This document shows positions 24,450-32,725 of a DNA stretch of 41,205 nt, piece after piece. The stretch lies in contig JAJBAV010000026.1 of NCBI GenBank assembly GCA_020532085.1, positions 1-41,205 of the forward strand, given 5' to 3'. Within the stretch, counting starts at the first letter, position 1; every line of letters starts with the position of its first letter. The position numbers were made by a program, and so were the translations under genes. The DNA is from Candidatus Cloacimonadota bacterium (GTDB lineage Bacteria > Cloacimonadota > Cloacimonadia > Cloacimonadales > Cloacimonadaceae). The notes beneath the pieces are model-generated. The model was not told where the DNA came from. It did no database searches and saw only the letters and a list, made by a program, of their open reading frames with translations.

Positions 24450-25235
24450 TTAAAATTCCAGGCTTAGTTTGATCCCCTTCAGATCGGGGGCGGGCGTCAA
24501 CGCCATGCGGGGAGTGCTGTTCAAGGTCAGCCGCGCGGAGAGGTAACCGATCACGGCACCGCAAAAAACATCGCTGGCCCAGTGCTCATCCCCGTTCACC
24601 CGGGACCAGGATGCCAAAACTGCCAGACCATAGACCAAAGGGGCAACCCAGGCTTGTTCGGAATACTGCTCCGCCAGTACCGGCGCCACGCTCCAAACCA
24701 ACGTGCTGTGGCCGGAGGGAAAGGAATCGTGGCGCAGGGAAAAACCACCTTCGGGCCAGAAATCTCCGTCACTGGCCCCGCCAGGACGCTGCCTCTGGCT
24801 GGCCAGCTTCAGGCCCTCACTGGCCGCGGAGGCCAGGAGCATGCTTTTCAGGCAGAGCAAACCGGTGTCCACGCTTTTGTCGGAACCGGCCAGACAGCCG
24901 GCCAAAGCCGTTACCCCCGCCGCGGGGAAGAGGATCCACTTGTCGCCCGCGTAGCCCAAGCCGTGCAAGGCGGCGTCGTTCCAGCCGATCCTGTGGTTCT
25001 GGGTGAAATCCCTGATCTGGGGGTCGGCCCAAACCAGGCTTCCTGCCACCAAGACCACTCCGCCCGCCGTGAGCCAATCCTGGGTTTGCCAGCGCGCCGG
25101 GGCCGTTGCAGCCTCTTTCACGCTGAACGGATATGAGGCCAGATACCGCCGGAAATGGCCGCTCTCCGCCTCCCCGCTCAAAGCGGAAGCGCAGAGCAAG
25201 TTCACAGCCAGGACCACGATCCATCTTCTTGTCAT
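24450..25235 (-). CDS. PAP2 family lipid phosphatase
   Basis: The protein is 261 residues from the ATG at 25235, which opens a signal-like hydrophobic segment (MTRRWIVVLAVNLLCASALS). The three PAP2 motifs are present: KLASQRQRP near residue 155, FPSGHSTL near 185 and SRVNGDEHWASDV near 220, giving the catalytic His pair and Arg residues for phosphatase chemistry on undecaprenyl pyrophosphate, phosphatidate or similar lipids. Several hydrophobic helices fit an integral membrane enzyme. It is convergent with the kinase gene, 76 bases away. A longer TTG-started frame reaching 25322 lacks a ribosome site and is not preferred. Confidence 0.9.
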   Translation of the reverse strand: MTRRWIVVLAVNLLCASALSGEAESGHFRRYLASYPFSVKEAATAPARWQTQDWLTAGGVVLVAGSLVWADPQIRDFTQNHRIGWNDAALHGLGYAGDKWILFPAAGVTALAGCLAGSDKSVDTGLLCLKSMLLASAASEGLKLASQRQRPGGASDGDFWPEGGFSLRHDSFPSGHSTLVWSVAPVLAEQYSEQAWVAPLVYGLAVLASWSRVNGDEHWASDVFCGAVIGYLSARLTLNSTPRMALTPAPDLKGIKLSLEF

Positions 25236-25264
25236 GCCCCACCCCTTTTCCACCTCTGCTATTT

Positions 25265-25270
25265 CGTCAA
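25265..25270 (-). promoter_or_regulatory. TTGACG box near the PAP2 gene start
   Basis: On the minus strand TTGACGAAATAG begins only 35 bases before the chosen ATG, closer than the 59-65 bases seen for other genes. If functional it would give a very short or absent leader. Weak call. Confidence 0.25.
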
Positions 25271-25325
25271 GCAATAATCCTGCCGAAGGAGGCACAAAAC
25301 GTTTTAACTTGATATTTAGCAATAA

Positions 25326-25509
25326 TATCCCGCCCTAAGCCCCATCCCCCTCACTTCCCCTTGACTTCCCGCTTACTTCCCGCCTGACAAGCGGGAAGTA
25401 AGCGGGAGGCGAGTGAGAGGCGAATGGGACAGGGCAAAGGAGGGGGACGGCAAAGAGCCGGTGAAGATCCCGCGGCGCTTGCGACCACCCCTCATCCATA
25501 GTGGGTAAC
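25326..25509. repeat. dispersed palindromic repeat, copy B
   Basis: This ~184-bp unit has the same ends as copy A at 8251-8437 (TATCCCGCCCTAAGCC at the left, ATAGTGGGTAAC at the right) and the same loop CTGACA. Its inner stem 25367-25383 (TCCCGCTTACTTCCCGC) pairs perfectly with 25391-25407; the outer stem is degenerate. It fills most of the gap between divergent PAP2 and der, left of the der promoter box. No believable gene is inside. The two copies, 17 kb apart, define a repeat family in this genome. Confidence 0.85.
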
Positions 25510-25584
25510 AAATTCCCGGAAACCCAGGCCTTGACAAGCTGGGAAGGATCGGGAACCCGGGAGGGCGCGTAAACCATTATGGGA

Positions 25585-25590
25585 TTGACA
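25585..25590 (+). promoter_or_regulatory. TTGACA box upstream of der
   Basis: TTGACAAAATA begins 61 bases before the der ATG. No good -10 is visible at standard spacing. As the only such box at this distance in front of the 17-gene block, it is the likely main promoter. A second TTGACA at 25531 is 115 bases away from the start. Confidence 0.5.
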
Positions 25591-25645
25591 AAATACCCCC
25601 TTTGAAAAGACTGGCGCCAAAAGCAACCGGGAAGTAAACCGCCGA

Positions 25646-26983
25646 ATGAGGAAATACATCGTATCGATCGTGGGTCGTCCGAATGTGGGCAAATCCACGC
25701 TGTTCAACCGCCTTTGCAGAAAGCGCTCCGCCATCGTTGACCCGGAAGCGGGGATCACCCGCGACCGCAAATACGAGGACGTGGAGTGGAACGGCAAAGT
25801 GTTCAAACTTGTGGACACTGGCGGGATCATATTCGACAGCAGCGAAGCCATGGACAAGATGATCCGCCACCAAGCCCAGCTCGCGATCGACGAATCTGAC
25901 CTGATCATCTTCATGGTGGACGCCCAGACCGGCACCACGGACATCGACAAGGCCATCGCCAAGATCCTCTTCCCGCACCGCGACAAGGTGATGCTGGTGG
26001 CGAACAAGGCCGACAACGAGAAATTCGAGTGGGAACTATACGATTTTCTGCAGCTGGGTTTCGGCGATCCCTTCCCCATTTCCGCCTCGCAGGCCCGCAA
26101 CACGGGAAATTTCAAGGATGAACTGCTGGCCCTGATCCCGGAAACGCAGAACGCTTACGACAACGACGAGCCTCACAACACCCGCATCGCCGTGGTGGGC
26201 AAGCCGAACGTGGGCAAATCCTCGATCGTGAACCTGCTGCTGGGCAACGAAAAACAGATCGTCACCGATGTTCCCGGCACCACCCGCGACGCGGTGGACA
26301 GCGTTTTTCGCTATCACGGCAAGGAATACGTGCTGGTGGACACCGCCGGCCTGCGCCGCAAGACCAAGGTCAATTACGGCGTGGAATACTACAGCGTGAT
26401 GCGCACCATCGAAGCCGTGGACAGATGCGACGTGGTGGTGCTGGTGCTCACCGCGGACGAGGCCATCTCCGATCAGGACGTGAAGATCGCCTCCTATGCC
26501 AAACGCCGCATGAAGGAGATCCTGGTGGTTTTCAACAAGTGGGACCTGGTGGACAAAGACAACAAGACCACAGGCAGGTTCATCGCGGACCTGCACGAAA
26601 TGATGCCCTTTCTGCAATTCGCGCCGGTGCAGTTCATTTCCGCCAAAACGGGCCAGCGCATCAACCGGATCATGGAGATGGTGGTGAAGATCGAGGAGGA
26701 GAGCGAAAAACGCATCTCCACCAGCGAGCTGAACCGCTTCATGGAAACCGTGGTTGAACATCGCCCCCCCACCCACAGCACCGGCAAGCATGTGAAAATT
26801 TATTACCTCACCCAGGTGGCCGTGAAACCTCCAACCTTCGTCTTTTTCTGCAACCAGCCCGCTTTGATCAGCGAAAACTACCGGCGTTTTCTGCACAATC
26901 AGATCCGGGAAATGTTCACCTTCGAGGGCGTGAGCATCAAGCTCATCTTTCGCGGCCGGAAGGAAGGAGAGGTGGAGCAGTGA
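25646..26983 (+). CDS. der: ribosome-biogenesis GTPase Der (EngA)
   Basis: The 445-residue protein has the tandem GTPase domains unique to Der, required for 50S subunit assembly. The first P-loop is GRPNVGKS (10-17) with DTGG (57-60) and ANKAD (119-123). The second is GKPNVGKS (185-192), with DTAG and FNKWD further on. A C-terminal KH-like domain follows (about 360-445). The ribosome site before the ATG is weak (GGGAAG 12 bases upstream). It leads the large plus-strand block and its stop overlaps the plsY start (GTGA). Confidence 0.97.
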   Translation: MRKYIVSIVGRPNVGKSTLFNRLCRKRSAIVDPEAGITRDRKYEDVEWNGKVFKLVDTGGIIFDSSEAMDKMIRHQAQLAIDESDLIIFMVDAQTGTTDIDKAIAKILFPHRDKVMLVANKADNEKFEWELYDFLQLGFGDPFPISASQARNTGNFKDELLALIPETQNAYDNDEPHNTRIAVVGKPNVGKSSIVNLLLGNEKQIVTDVPGTTRDAVDSVFRYHGKEYVLVDTAGLRRKTKVNYGVEYYSVMRTIEAVDRCDVVVLVLTADEAISDQDVKIASYAKRRMKEILVVFNKWDLVDKDNKTTGRFIADLHEMMPFLQFAPVQFISAKTGQRINRIMEMVVKIEEESEKRISTSELNRFMETVVEHRPPTHSTGKHVKIYYLTQVAVKPPTFVFFCNQPALISENYRRFLHNQIREMFTFEGVSIKLIFRGRKEGEVEQ

Positions 26984-27642
26984 CGTCGATCGTGGCGTGG
27001 ACGCTGATTTGCCTGCTGGCCTATCTGATCGGCAGCATCCCCTTTGGCTGGCTGGCCGGAAAGCTGTTGCACAAAAAAGACATCCGCGCCGGCGGCAGCG
27101 GCAATATCGGCGCCACCAACGCCCTGCGCCAATATGGTGTGAAGACCGGTGTGCTGGTGCTGCTGCTGGACCTGCTGAAGGGTTTTGCCGTGGCCTGGCT
27201 GCTTCTGAACGTTGTCCCCGGCCTGCTGGGCAATTTTGTGCCCGCGCTGCCCACCGAACGCAATGTGTTTCTGCTGCCTGCTTTGGCGGTGATCCTGGGA
27301 CACATGTTCCCCGTGTGGCTGAATTTCAAAGGCGGCAAGGGCGTTGCCACCGCCGCGGGAGTCTATCTGGCGCTGGCACCGGTGCCGCTGTTGGCGGCAC
27401 TGCTGGTTTTTCTGCTGGTCACGGCGCTCAGCCGCTATGTGTCGTTGGGCTCGATCCTGGCCGCGGCCTTTCTGTTTGCGGCAGAGCTTTTGTGGAACAT
27501 CTTTGTGCTCCGCGAACCGGAATTTCCCTGGCTGACGCTGATCGTGGCCTTGCTGGTGATCTACAAACACAGCCCGAACATCCTGCGCCTGCTGGAAGGC
27601 AGGGAAAACAGGCTGAGTTTCGGCAATAGGAGCAAAGCCTGA
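26980..27642 (+). CDS. plsY: glycerol-3-phosphate acyltransferase PlsY
   Basis: The 220-residue integral membrane enzyme transfers acyl from acyl-phosphate to glycerol-3-phosphate, the first step of phospholipid synthesis. Conserved PlsY motifs are AYLIGSIPFGWLAGKL near 12-27, DIRAGGSGNIGATNALR near 33-49 and LGHMFPVWLNFKGGKGVATAAGV near 106-128. Five to seven hydrophobic segments are visible. Translation begins at GTG overlapping the der stop. The next stop/start TGATG joins it to purF. PlsX is not in the window. Confidence 0.96.
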   Translation: MTSIVAWTLICLLAYLIGSIPFGWLAGKLLHKKDIRAGGSGNIGATNALRQYGVKTGVLVLLLDLLKGFAVAWLLLNVVPGLLGNFVPALPTERNVFLLPALAVILGHMFPVWLNFKGGKGVATAAGVYLALAPVPLLAALLVFLLVTALSRYVSLGSILAAAFLFAAELLWNIFVLREPEFPWLTLIVALLVIYKHSPNILRLLEGRENRLSFGNRSKA

Positions 27643-29009
27643 TGTGCGGGATCATGGGAGTTTTCGGCAGCCCGGAAGCCGCCAGCCTGGCCGCTTTGGG
27701 GATGTTCGCCGAGCAGCACCGAGGCCAGGAAAGCTGCGGCATGGCGGTTTGCGACGGCAAGGTTTTGCGGCTGCACAAGAGCATGGGACTGGTGAAGGAA
27801 GTGTTCACCCCTGAAGTGCTTCAAACCCTGCCGGGAAACATCGCCATCGGCCATGTGCGCTATCCCACCAAGGGTTCCGCCACCGCCTTCAATTCCCAGC
27901 CCCATCTGGTGGAGACGCTGTTCGGCCCTTCCTACGCGCTGGCCAGCAACGGCGACCTGGTGAACTACGCCTCCGTCCGGGCCGGTCTGGAAGCTGAAAA
28001 CGTTTATTTCAAGAGCGACAACGACGGCGAGCTGCTGGTTAAATTCATCGCCTGGCGGATCGCCCAGGGCGACGATCCGGCCGATGCCATCCGGGCCCTG
28101 ATGCGCGGGATCAGGGGAGCTTATTCGTGCGTATTCGTCACCAGGAGTGAACTTTACCTCTTCCGCGATCCGCTCTCCATGCGTCCCATGGTTTGGGGCA
28201 AAACCGCGGAGGGAGCTGTGGTGGTGGCCTCCGAAAGCTGCGCGCTGGACACTTTGCGGGTGAGCGAACGCCGGGAAGTGCCGCCCGCCGGGATCATCCG
28301 CGTAAGCCAGGCCGGGATCACGATCCTGGAAAATGACCCCAACCTCTACCGGACCCGGCGCCACAACAGCTACTGCGTTTTCGAACACATCTATTTTTCC
28401 CGGCCGGACAGCTTTCACTTCGGCGAAAACGTCTTTGCCGTGCGCGAAAAGATCGGCGCCCTGCTGGCCAAGGAAGACGCAGGCCTTGAAGCGGATTGCG
28501 TGGTGCCAGTGCCGGACTCCTCGAATTTCATGGCCGTGGGCTACGCCGCCGCCAGCGGGATACCGCTGTCGCTGGGCCTGATCCGTAACCACTACATCGG
28601 CCGCACCTTCATCAAACCGGAACAGACCATCCGCGACGAGAGCGTGCGCCAGAAATTCAACCCCCTGTCCAACTTCTTCGATGGCAAAAAGGTGGTACTG
28701 GTGGACGATTCGATCGTGCGCGGGACAACCATCCGCAAGATCGTGCGGATGATCAAGGACGCCGGGGCGAAAGAGATCCATCTGCGCATCGGCTCACCCC
28801 AAGTGAAGTTTTCCTGCTATTTCGGGATCGACACACCTCATCCCGAGGAACTGGCCGCCAACCGCTATTCCCTGGACGAGATCCGCGAACGGACCGGGGT
28901 GGACAGCCTGAAACACCTGTCTTTGGCCAGCCTGGCCATGTGTTTGAACAAACCTGAAGAATACTGCTACGCCTGCTTTGACGGGCATTATCCCCTGGAG
29001 AAGGAATGA
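27642..29009 (+). CDS. purF: amidophosphoribosyltransferase, iron-sulfur type
   Basis: The 455-residue enzyme makes 5-phosphoribosylamine from PRPP and glutamine, the committed step of purine synthesis. Catalytic Cys2 follows Met1 directly, so no long propeptide is present. The PRPP loop VVLVDDSIVRGTT is at 351-363. Cys245 (SYCVFEHIYFSRPDS), Cys392 (SCYFGID), Cys442 and Cys445 (CYAC) match the four ligands of the [4Fe-4S] cluster in Bacillus-type PurF, implying an oxygen-labile, cluster-containing enzyme. No other pur genes are in the window. A purine riboswitch was not seen upstream, as the gene is internal to the block. Confidence 0.96.
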   Translation: MCGIMGVFGSPEAASLAALGMFAEQHRGQESCGMAVCDGKVLRLHKSMGLVKEVFTPEVLQTLPGNIAIGHVRYPTKGSATAFNSQPHLVETLFGPSYALASNGDLVNYASVRAGLEAENVYFKSDNDGELLVKFIAWRIAQGDDPADAIRALMRGIRGAYSCVFVTRSELYLFRDPLSMRPMVWGKTAEGAVVVASESCALDTLRVSERREVPPAGIIRVSQAGITILENDPNLYRTRRHNSYCVFEHIYFSRPDSFHFGENVFAVREKIGALLAKEDAGLEADCVVPVPDSSNFMAVGYAAASGIPLSLGLIRNHYIGRTFIKPEQTIRDESVRQKFNPLSNFFDGKKVVLVDDSIVRGTTIRKIVRMIKDAGAKEIHLRIGSPQVKFSCYFGIDTPHPEELAANRYSLDEIRERTGVDSLKHLSLASLAMCLNKPEEYCYACFDGHYPLEKE

Positions 29010-29977
29010 TCGGCGAACTGCTTGAAAAGTTTGGCGGACAGCGCGTGCTGGTGTTGGGTGACGTGATGCTGGACCAGTATGTGTGGGGACGGGTGGACCG
29101 CATCTCGCCGGAAGCGCCGGTTCCCGTTCTGGAAGCGCAAAGCGAGGAGCTGCGTCTGGGCGGCGCGGCCAATGTGGCCCTGAACATCCGTTCCCTGGGC
29201 GGGATCCCCCTGCTGGTGGGAGTTACGGGCGCGGACAATGCCGCCGCGGAACTCAAACGGCTGCTGGAGGCCAGAGGCATCTCAGCCGACGGACTGCTGA
29301 GCGACCCGGAGCGCTCCACCACTCGCAAAATGCGGATCGGGGCAGCCAATCAGCAGATCGTGCGGATCGATTATGAAAACGAGGACGAGGTGGGCAACGC
29401 GCTGCGGGAAAAGGTTTTGGCCAAGGTAAAAGCGCTTCTGGAGGATTGCCGGGCGCTGATCATCGAGGATTACGACAAGGGCCTGCTGACCGGCGAACTG
29501 ATCAGCCAGGTCTTACGGCTGGCCCTCGATCAGGGTGTTCCCGTGTCCGTGGACCCCAAACTGAAGCATTTTCAGGCCTACGCCGGAGTGGACATTTTCA
29601 AGCCCAACTACAAAGAACTTCAGGCGGTGAGCGGCACGGTCTTCAGCTCCGACGAGGAATTTTTCCAGGCCGCCCGGAACCTGCGGCGGGAGATGCGGAT
29701 CAGACATCTGATCGTAACCCGGAGCAGCCTGGGAATGTACATCTTCAGCGGCGATGACGCCCCGCGGCGCATCCCCACTTTCGCCAGAGAGGTTTTTGAC
29801 CCCTCCGGCGCCGGCGACACCGTGATCTCCGCCCTCACGCTGGCTTGGATCAGCGGAGCGGACATCGATCTGGCCGCCGAACTGGCCAACCACGCCGCCG
29901 GTGTTGTCTGCGGCATCAAAGGAACGGCTAGCGTAACGCCGGCTCAGGTTTTGCAAAGCTACCATGAGCAAAGATAA
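29006..29977 (+). CDS. rfaE1: D-glycero-beta-D-manno-heptose-7-phosphate kinase
   Basis: The 323-residue PfkB-family kinase corresponds to the N-terminal half of bifunctional HldE. It phosphorylates heptose-7-phosphate at C1 for lipopolysaccharide inner-core synthesis. Diagnostic segments are LVLGDVMLDQYVWGRVDRISPEAPVPV at residues 15-41, LGGAANVALNI near 51-61 and the catalytic DPSGAGDT near 269-276. The kinase and adenylyltransferase are separate but adjacent genes with a 14-base overlap, the HldA/HldC arrangement. It implies heptose-containing surface glycans, so an LPS-type outer membrane. Confidence 0.95.
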   Translation: MIGELLEKFGGQRVLVLGDVMLDQYVWGRVDRISPEAPVPVLEAQSEELRLGGAANVALNIRSLGGIPLLVGVTGADNAAAELKRLLEARGISADGLLSDPERSTTRKMRIGAANQQIVRIDYENEDEVGNALREKVLAKVKALLEDCRALIIEDYDKGLLTGELISQVLRLALDQGVPVSVDPKLKHFQAYAGVDIFKPNYKELQAVSGTVFSSDEEFFQAARNLRREMRIRHLIVTRSSLGMYIFSGDDAPRRIPTFAREVFDPSGAGDTVISALTLAWISGADIDLAAELANHAAGVVCGIKGTASVTPAQVLQSYHEQR

Positions 29978-30458
29978 GATCAAAAGTTGGGAGGAGGCAG
30001 CCTTCCTGGCCGGCGAGCTGAAAGCGCAGCAAGCCCGGATCGTTTTCACCAATGGCTGTTTCGATCTTCTCCACGTGGGCCACGCCCAGTATCTGGAACA
30101 GGCCAAAGCCCTGGGAGACATCCTGATCGTTGGCCTGAACAGCGATGCCAGCGTGAGCCGCCTGAAAGGCGAGGGACGCCCGGTGATCGCTGAAGCCGAC
30201 CGGGCCCTGCTGCTGGCGGCCCTCGAAAGCGTGGACATGGTGGTGATCTTCAGCCAGCCCACGCCCCTGGATCTGATCGAGCTGCTCAGACCGGACGTTT
30301 TGGTGAAGGGCGGCGACTGGAAACCTGAAGCCATTGTGGGCGCGGACATCGTTTTGGCCGGAGGCGGCGAAGTGCAAAGCCTGCCTTTCAAGGAAGGATT
30401 TTCCACCAGCATGCTGATCCGGCGGATCGGGGAACTGCCCCGGGAGCGGAAATTATGA
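29964..30458 (+). CDS. rfaE2: D-glycero-beta-D-manno-heptose 1-phosphate adenylyltransferase
   Basis: The 164-residue cytidylyltransferase-fold protein equals the C-terminal half of HldE and makes ADP-heptose. It has the nucleotide-binding motif FTNGCFDLLHVGH at 28-40, SDASVSRLKGEGRPV near 55-69 and the C-terminal FSTSMLIRRI motif. Its start lies inside the end of rfaE1, and its stop overlaps the start of the RseC-like gene as ATGA. The isomerase, phosphatase and epimerase of the pathway are not in this window. Confidence 0.95.
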   Translation: MSKDKIKSWEEAAFLAGELKAQQARIVFTNGCFDLLHVGHAQYLEQAKALGDILIVGLNSDASVSRLKGEGRPVIAEADRALLLAALESVDMVVIFSQPTPLDLIELLRPDVLVKGGDWKPEAIVGADIVLAGGGEVQSLPFKEGFSTSMLIRRIGELPRERKL

Positions 30459-30874
30459 GCGAAGAAACGAAGACAGCCCAGGAAGACGTGGGCACCGTCG
30501 TAACGGTGAACGGAACCAGCGTGAAAGTGGAATTGGTTCGCGGCGCCAGCTGCAAATCCTGCTCCATGCGGGGTATGTGCTTCGGGCGCAACACCCCGGC
30601 GGTTTTCGACCTGGAAAGCGACTTGGACCTGAGTCCCGGCGACAGGGTGCAGTTGGAAATATCTCCCTCAACCCGGGTGCTGACGTCATTAATGGTGTTT
30701 GGGCTGCCTTTGCTCAGCCTCTTCGCCGGATATCTGATCGGGAGCCGCTGGCTGGCGGAGCTTCCCGCCATCGGAATTGCTTTTGGCGCCACGGCGCTTA
30801 GTTTTTTACTAATGAAACAGATAGACAAGAAATATGGCAACCGGCTGCAGGTGCGGATCGGGAGAAAGCTATGA
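30455..30874 (+). CDS. RseC/MucC family membrane protein (SoxR-reducing-system type)
   Basis: The 139-residue protein has an N-terminal cytoplasmic domain with a cysteine cluster (SCKSCSMRGMC, about 32-42) and two membrane helices (about 77-95 and 98-120). This is the RseC family, associated with RnfABCDGE complexes, SoxR reduction and sigma-E control in other bacteria. No rnf or rpoE gene is nearby, so its partner here is unknown. The last four bases overlap folB. Confidence 0.85.
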   Translation: MSEETKTAQEDVGTVVTVNGTSVKVELVRGASCKSCSMRGMCFGRNTPAVFDLESDLDLSPGDRVQLEISPSTRVLTSLMVFGLPLLSLFAGYLIGSRWLAELPAIGIAFGATALSFLLMKQIDKKYGNRLQVRIGRKL

Positions 30875-31230
30875 TCATCAGACTGAACGAGATGGTTTTT
30901 TATGGCTATCACGGCGTTCACGACGAGGAACGCAAACTGGGACAGCGCTTCATAGTGAGCCTGGAAATGCAGACCCGTCCGGAAACCGACGCCGCCATCA
31001 GGCAGTTGGAAGACACGGTGGACTACACCAAGGTCTATGCCCAGATCCGTGAGATCATGGAATCTCACCAATTCCAGTTGTTGGAAGCCTGCGCCAACAT
31101 GCTGGCAGACAAGCTGCTGGCGGATTTTCCGCTGATCTGGCAGCTAACCCTGCGCATCCAGAAACCCTCTGTACCGATCCGGGGGATCTTGCGCAGCGTG
31201 GAAGTTGAACTAACAAGGAGTCGCTCATGA
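30871..31230 (+). CDS. folB: dihydroneopterin aldolase
   Basis: The 119-residue protein matches the FolB/FolX size. Characteristic residues include FYGYHGVHDEERKLGQRF near 10-27 (catalytic Glu in the GVxxEE-like motif), TVDYTKVYAQI near 49-59, LLEACANMLADKLL near 69-82 and RIQKPSVPIRG near 97-107 with the catalytic Lys. It cleaves dihydroneopterin to the pterin precursor of folate. It overlaps folK by 4 bases, and the pair encodes consecutive steps. Confidence 0.94.
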   Translation: MIIRLNEMVFYGYHGVHDEERKLGQRFIVSLEMQTRPETDAAIRQLEDTVDYTKVYAQIREIMESHQFQLLEACANMLADKLLADFPLIWQLTLRIQKPSVPIRGILRSVEVELTRSRS

Positions 31231-31700
31231 TCGCCTGGCTATGCCTCGGATCAAATCAGTTGAAACCCCGCACCCAAGTGCAAAAAGCGGTGAGGATACT
31301 TGCCGCCGATCCCAAGATCCGCGTACTTCGCAAATCGTCGATGGTGCGCACGGAAGCCTATGGCAACGAAGACCAACCGGATTTTCGCAACCAAGTGATC
31401 GAGATCGATACCAAATATTCGCCTCTGGACCTTTTGCAGAAAGGCCTCACCGTGGAAATGGAGATGGGCCGGGCGCGCAAGGAACGCTGGGGGCCCCGGG
31501 TGATCGATATCGACATTTTGCTCTACGAGGACGAGGTGATGCAGACAATGTCCCTCACCCTGCCTCATCCGGATTTTCATAACCGCCGCTTCGTGCTGGA
31601 ACTGCTCTGCGAGGTGGACCCAGAACTGAAACATCCGGTGCTGGACAAAACCATGGCCGAACTGCTCGAAGACCTTGGCCCCGCCGAGGAACAGCAATGA
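31227..31700 (+). CDS. folK: 2-amino-4-hydroxy-6-hydroxymethyldihydropteridine diphosphokinase
   Basis: The 157-residue enzyme transfers pyrophosphate from ATP to the pterin made by FolB. Motifs are WLCLGSNQLKPRTQVQKAV near 4-22, QPDFRNQVIEIDT near 49-61 and ERWGPRVIDIDILLYED near 87-103, which contains the paired metal-binding Asp residues, then LTLPHPDFHNRRFVLELL. Every signature block of HPPK is present. The ATG overlaps the folB stop as ATGA, and folK in turn overlaps the GlmU-like gene. Confidence 0.96.
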   Translation: MIAWLCLGSNQLKPRTQVQKAVRILAADPKIRVLRKSSMVRTEAYGNEDQPDFRNQVIEIDTKYSPLDLLQKGLTVEMEMGRARKERWGPRVIDIDILLYEDEVMQTMSLTLPHPDFHNRRFVLELLCEVDPELKHPVLDKTMAELLEDLGPAEEQQ

Positions 31701-32725
31701 CGGAACCAGCCGCGCTCATCCTGGCCGCCGGCAAAGGCACCAGGATGAAATCCAACCGGGCCAAGGTGACCTTCCCCATCGCGGATAAACCCATGGTCCA
31801 AAGAGTGGCGGACAGCGCTTCAAAGGCAGGCTGCGCAAGGATATGCGTGGTGGTTGGCTATCAAAAGGAAAGCGTGATCGCCTGCCTGGAAAATGACAAG
31901 CGCCTGGAATTTGTGGAACAAACCGAGCAACTGGGCACCGGCCACGCCGTGATGATGGCCCGGCCCCTGTTCACAGACCCGGACCAGGACGTGCTGATCC
32001 TCAGCGGCGACGTGCCCCTGCTCAGCGCGCAAACTCTGCAGCGGATGCATCAGGAACATCTGGCCTCGGGCTCAGTTTGCACGGTACTCACCGCAGTCCT
32101 GGACGATCCGGGCAAATACGGCCGCATCCTGCGCGACGCGGACGGCCGGATCAGGGGGATAATGGAGTTCAAAGATGCCTCGGAGTCGCAACGCTCCATC
32201 CGGGAATGGAATACGGGCATCTACTGCTTCCGCTCCGGCGATCTTTTCCACGCCCTGGACCAGATCTCGAACGCCAACCAGCAACAGGAATACTATCTCA
32301 CTGACGTGGTGGCCATCCTTCACCAGGCCGGGAAAAAAGTGGCCGGGGTGGAGCTGGAAAATCTGGTGGAAGTGGCTGGGGTTAACTCCCAGGAACAGCT
32401 GGCCGCCTTGGAAGACCAGTTCGTGGATGCCATCCGCAAGCGCTGGCTGAACAACGGGGTGATGATCCACAATCCGCAAACCGTGTTCATCGGTGACGAC
32501 GTCGTCCTGGAACAGGACGCGGAGGTCTGCCAGAACACCGTGATCAAAGGCCACAGCCAAATCTGCGCCGGCGCCCACATCGGCCCCGGTTGCTTTCTGG
32601 CAGATAGTTACGTGAGTGACAACGCCATTCTGGAAGGGCACAACGTCTTGGTGGACGCCCATATCCCGGAAGGCCACATTTTGGAATTTGGCGAGCAAGT
32701 GATCGAAGAGACCTTCAATGACTGA
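31697..32725 (+). CDS. GlmU-like uridylyltransferase lacking the full acetyltransferase domain
   Basis: The 342-residue protein has a complete GlmU-type nucleotidyltransferase domain (about 1-230): LILAAGKGTRMKSNRAKV at 7-24, QLGTGHAVMMA near 79-89, SGDVPLL near 102-108 and NTGIYCF near 175. It continues into a short left-handed beta helix (about 250-330, with IGDDVVLEQDAEVCQNTVIKGHS) and then ends. Full GlmU has about 450 residues, and the part with the acetyltransferase active-site His and acetyl-CoA site is missing. It probably makes UDP-GlcNAc (or a related UDP-sugar) but cannot acetylate glucosamine-1-phosphate itself. The next gene starts within its last bases, so no frameshifted remainder follows. 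Confidence 0.88.
   Translation: MTEPAALILAAGKGTRMKSNRAKVTFPIADKPMVQRVADSASKAGCARICVVVGYQKESVIACLENDKRLEFVEQTEQLGTGHAVMMARPLFTDPDQDVLILSGDVPLLSAQTLQRMHQEHLASGSVCTVLTAVLDDPGKYGRILRDADGRIRGIMEFKDASESQRSIREWNTGIYCFRSGDLFHALDQISNANQQQEYYLTDVVAILHQAGKKVAGVELENLVEVAGVNSQEQLAALEDQFVDAIRKRWLNNGVMIHNPQTVFIGDDVVLEQDAEVCQNTVIKGHSQICAGAHIGPGCFLADSYVSDNAILEGHNVLVDAHIPEGHILEFGEQVIEETFND

Noticed and set aside
25501-25645. riboswitch or structured leader upstream of der
   Set aside because: Apart from the end of repeat copy B and the TTGACA boxes, no conserved riboswitch pattern is visible.
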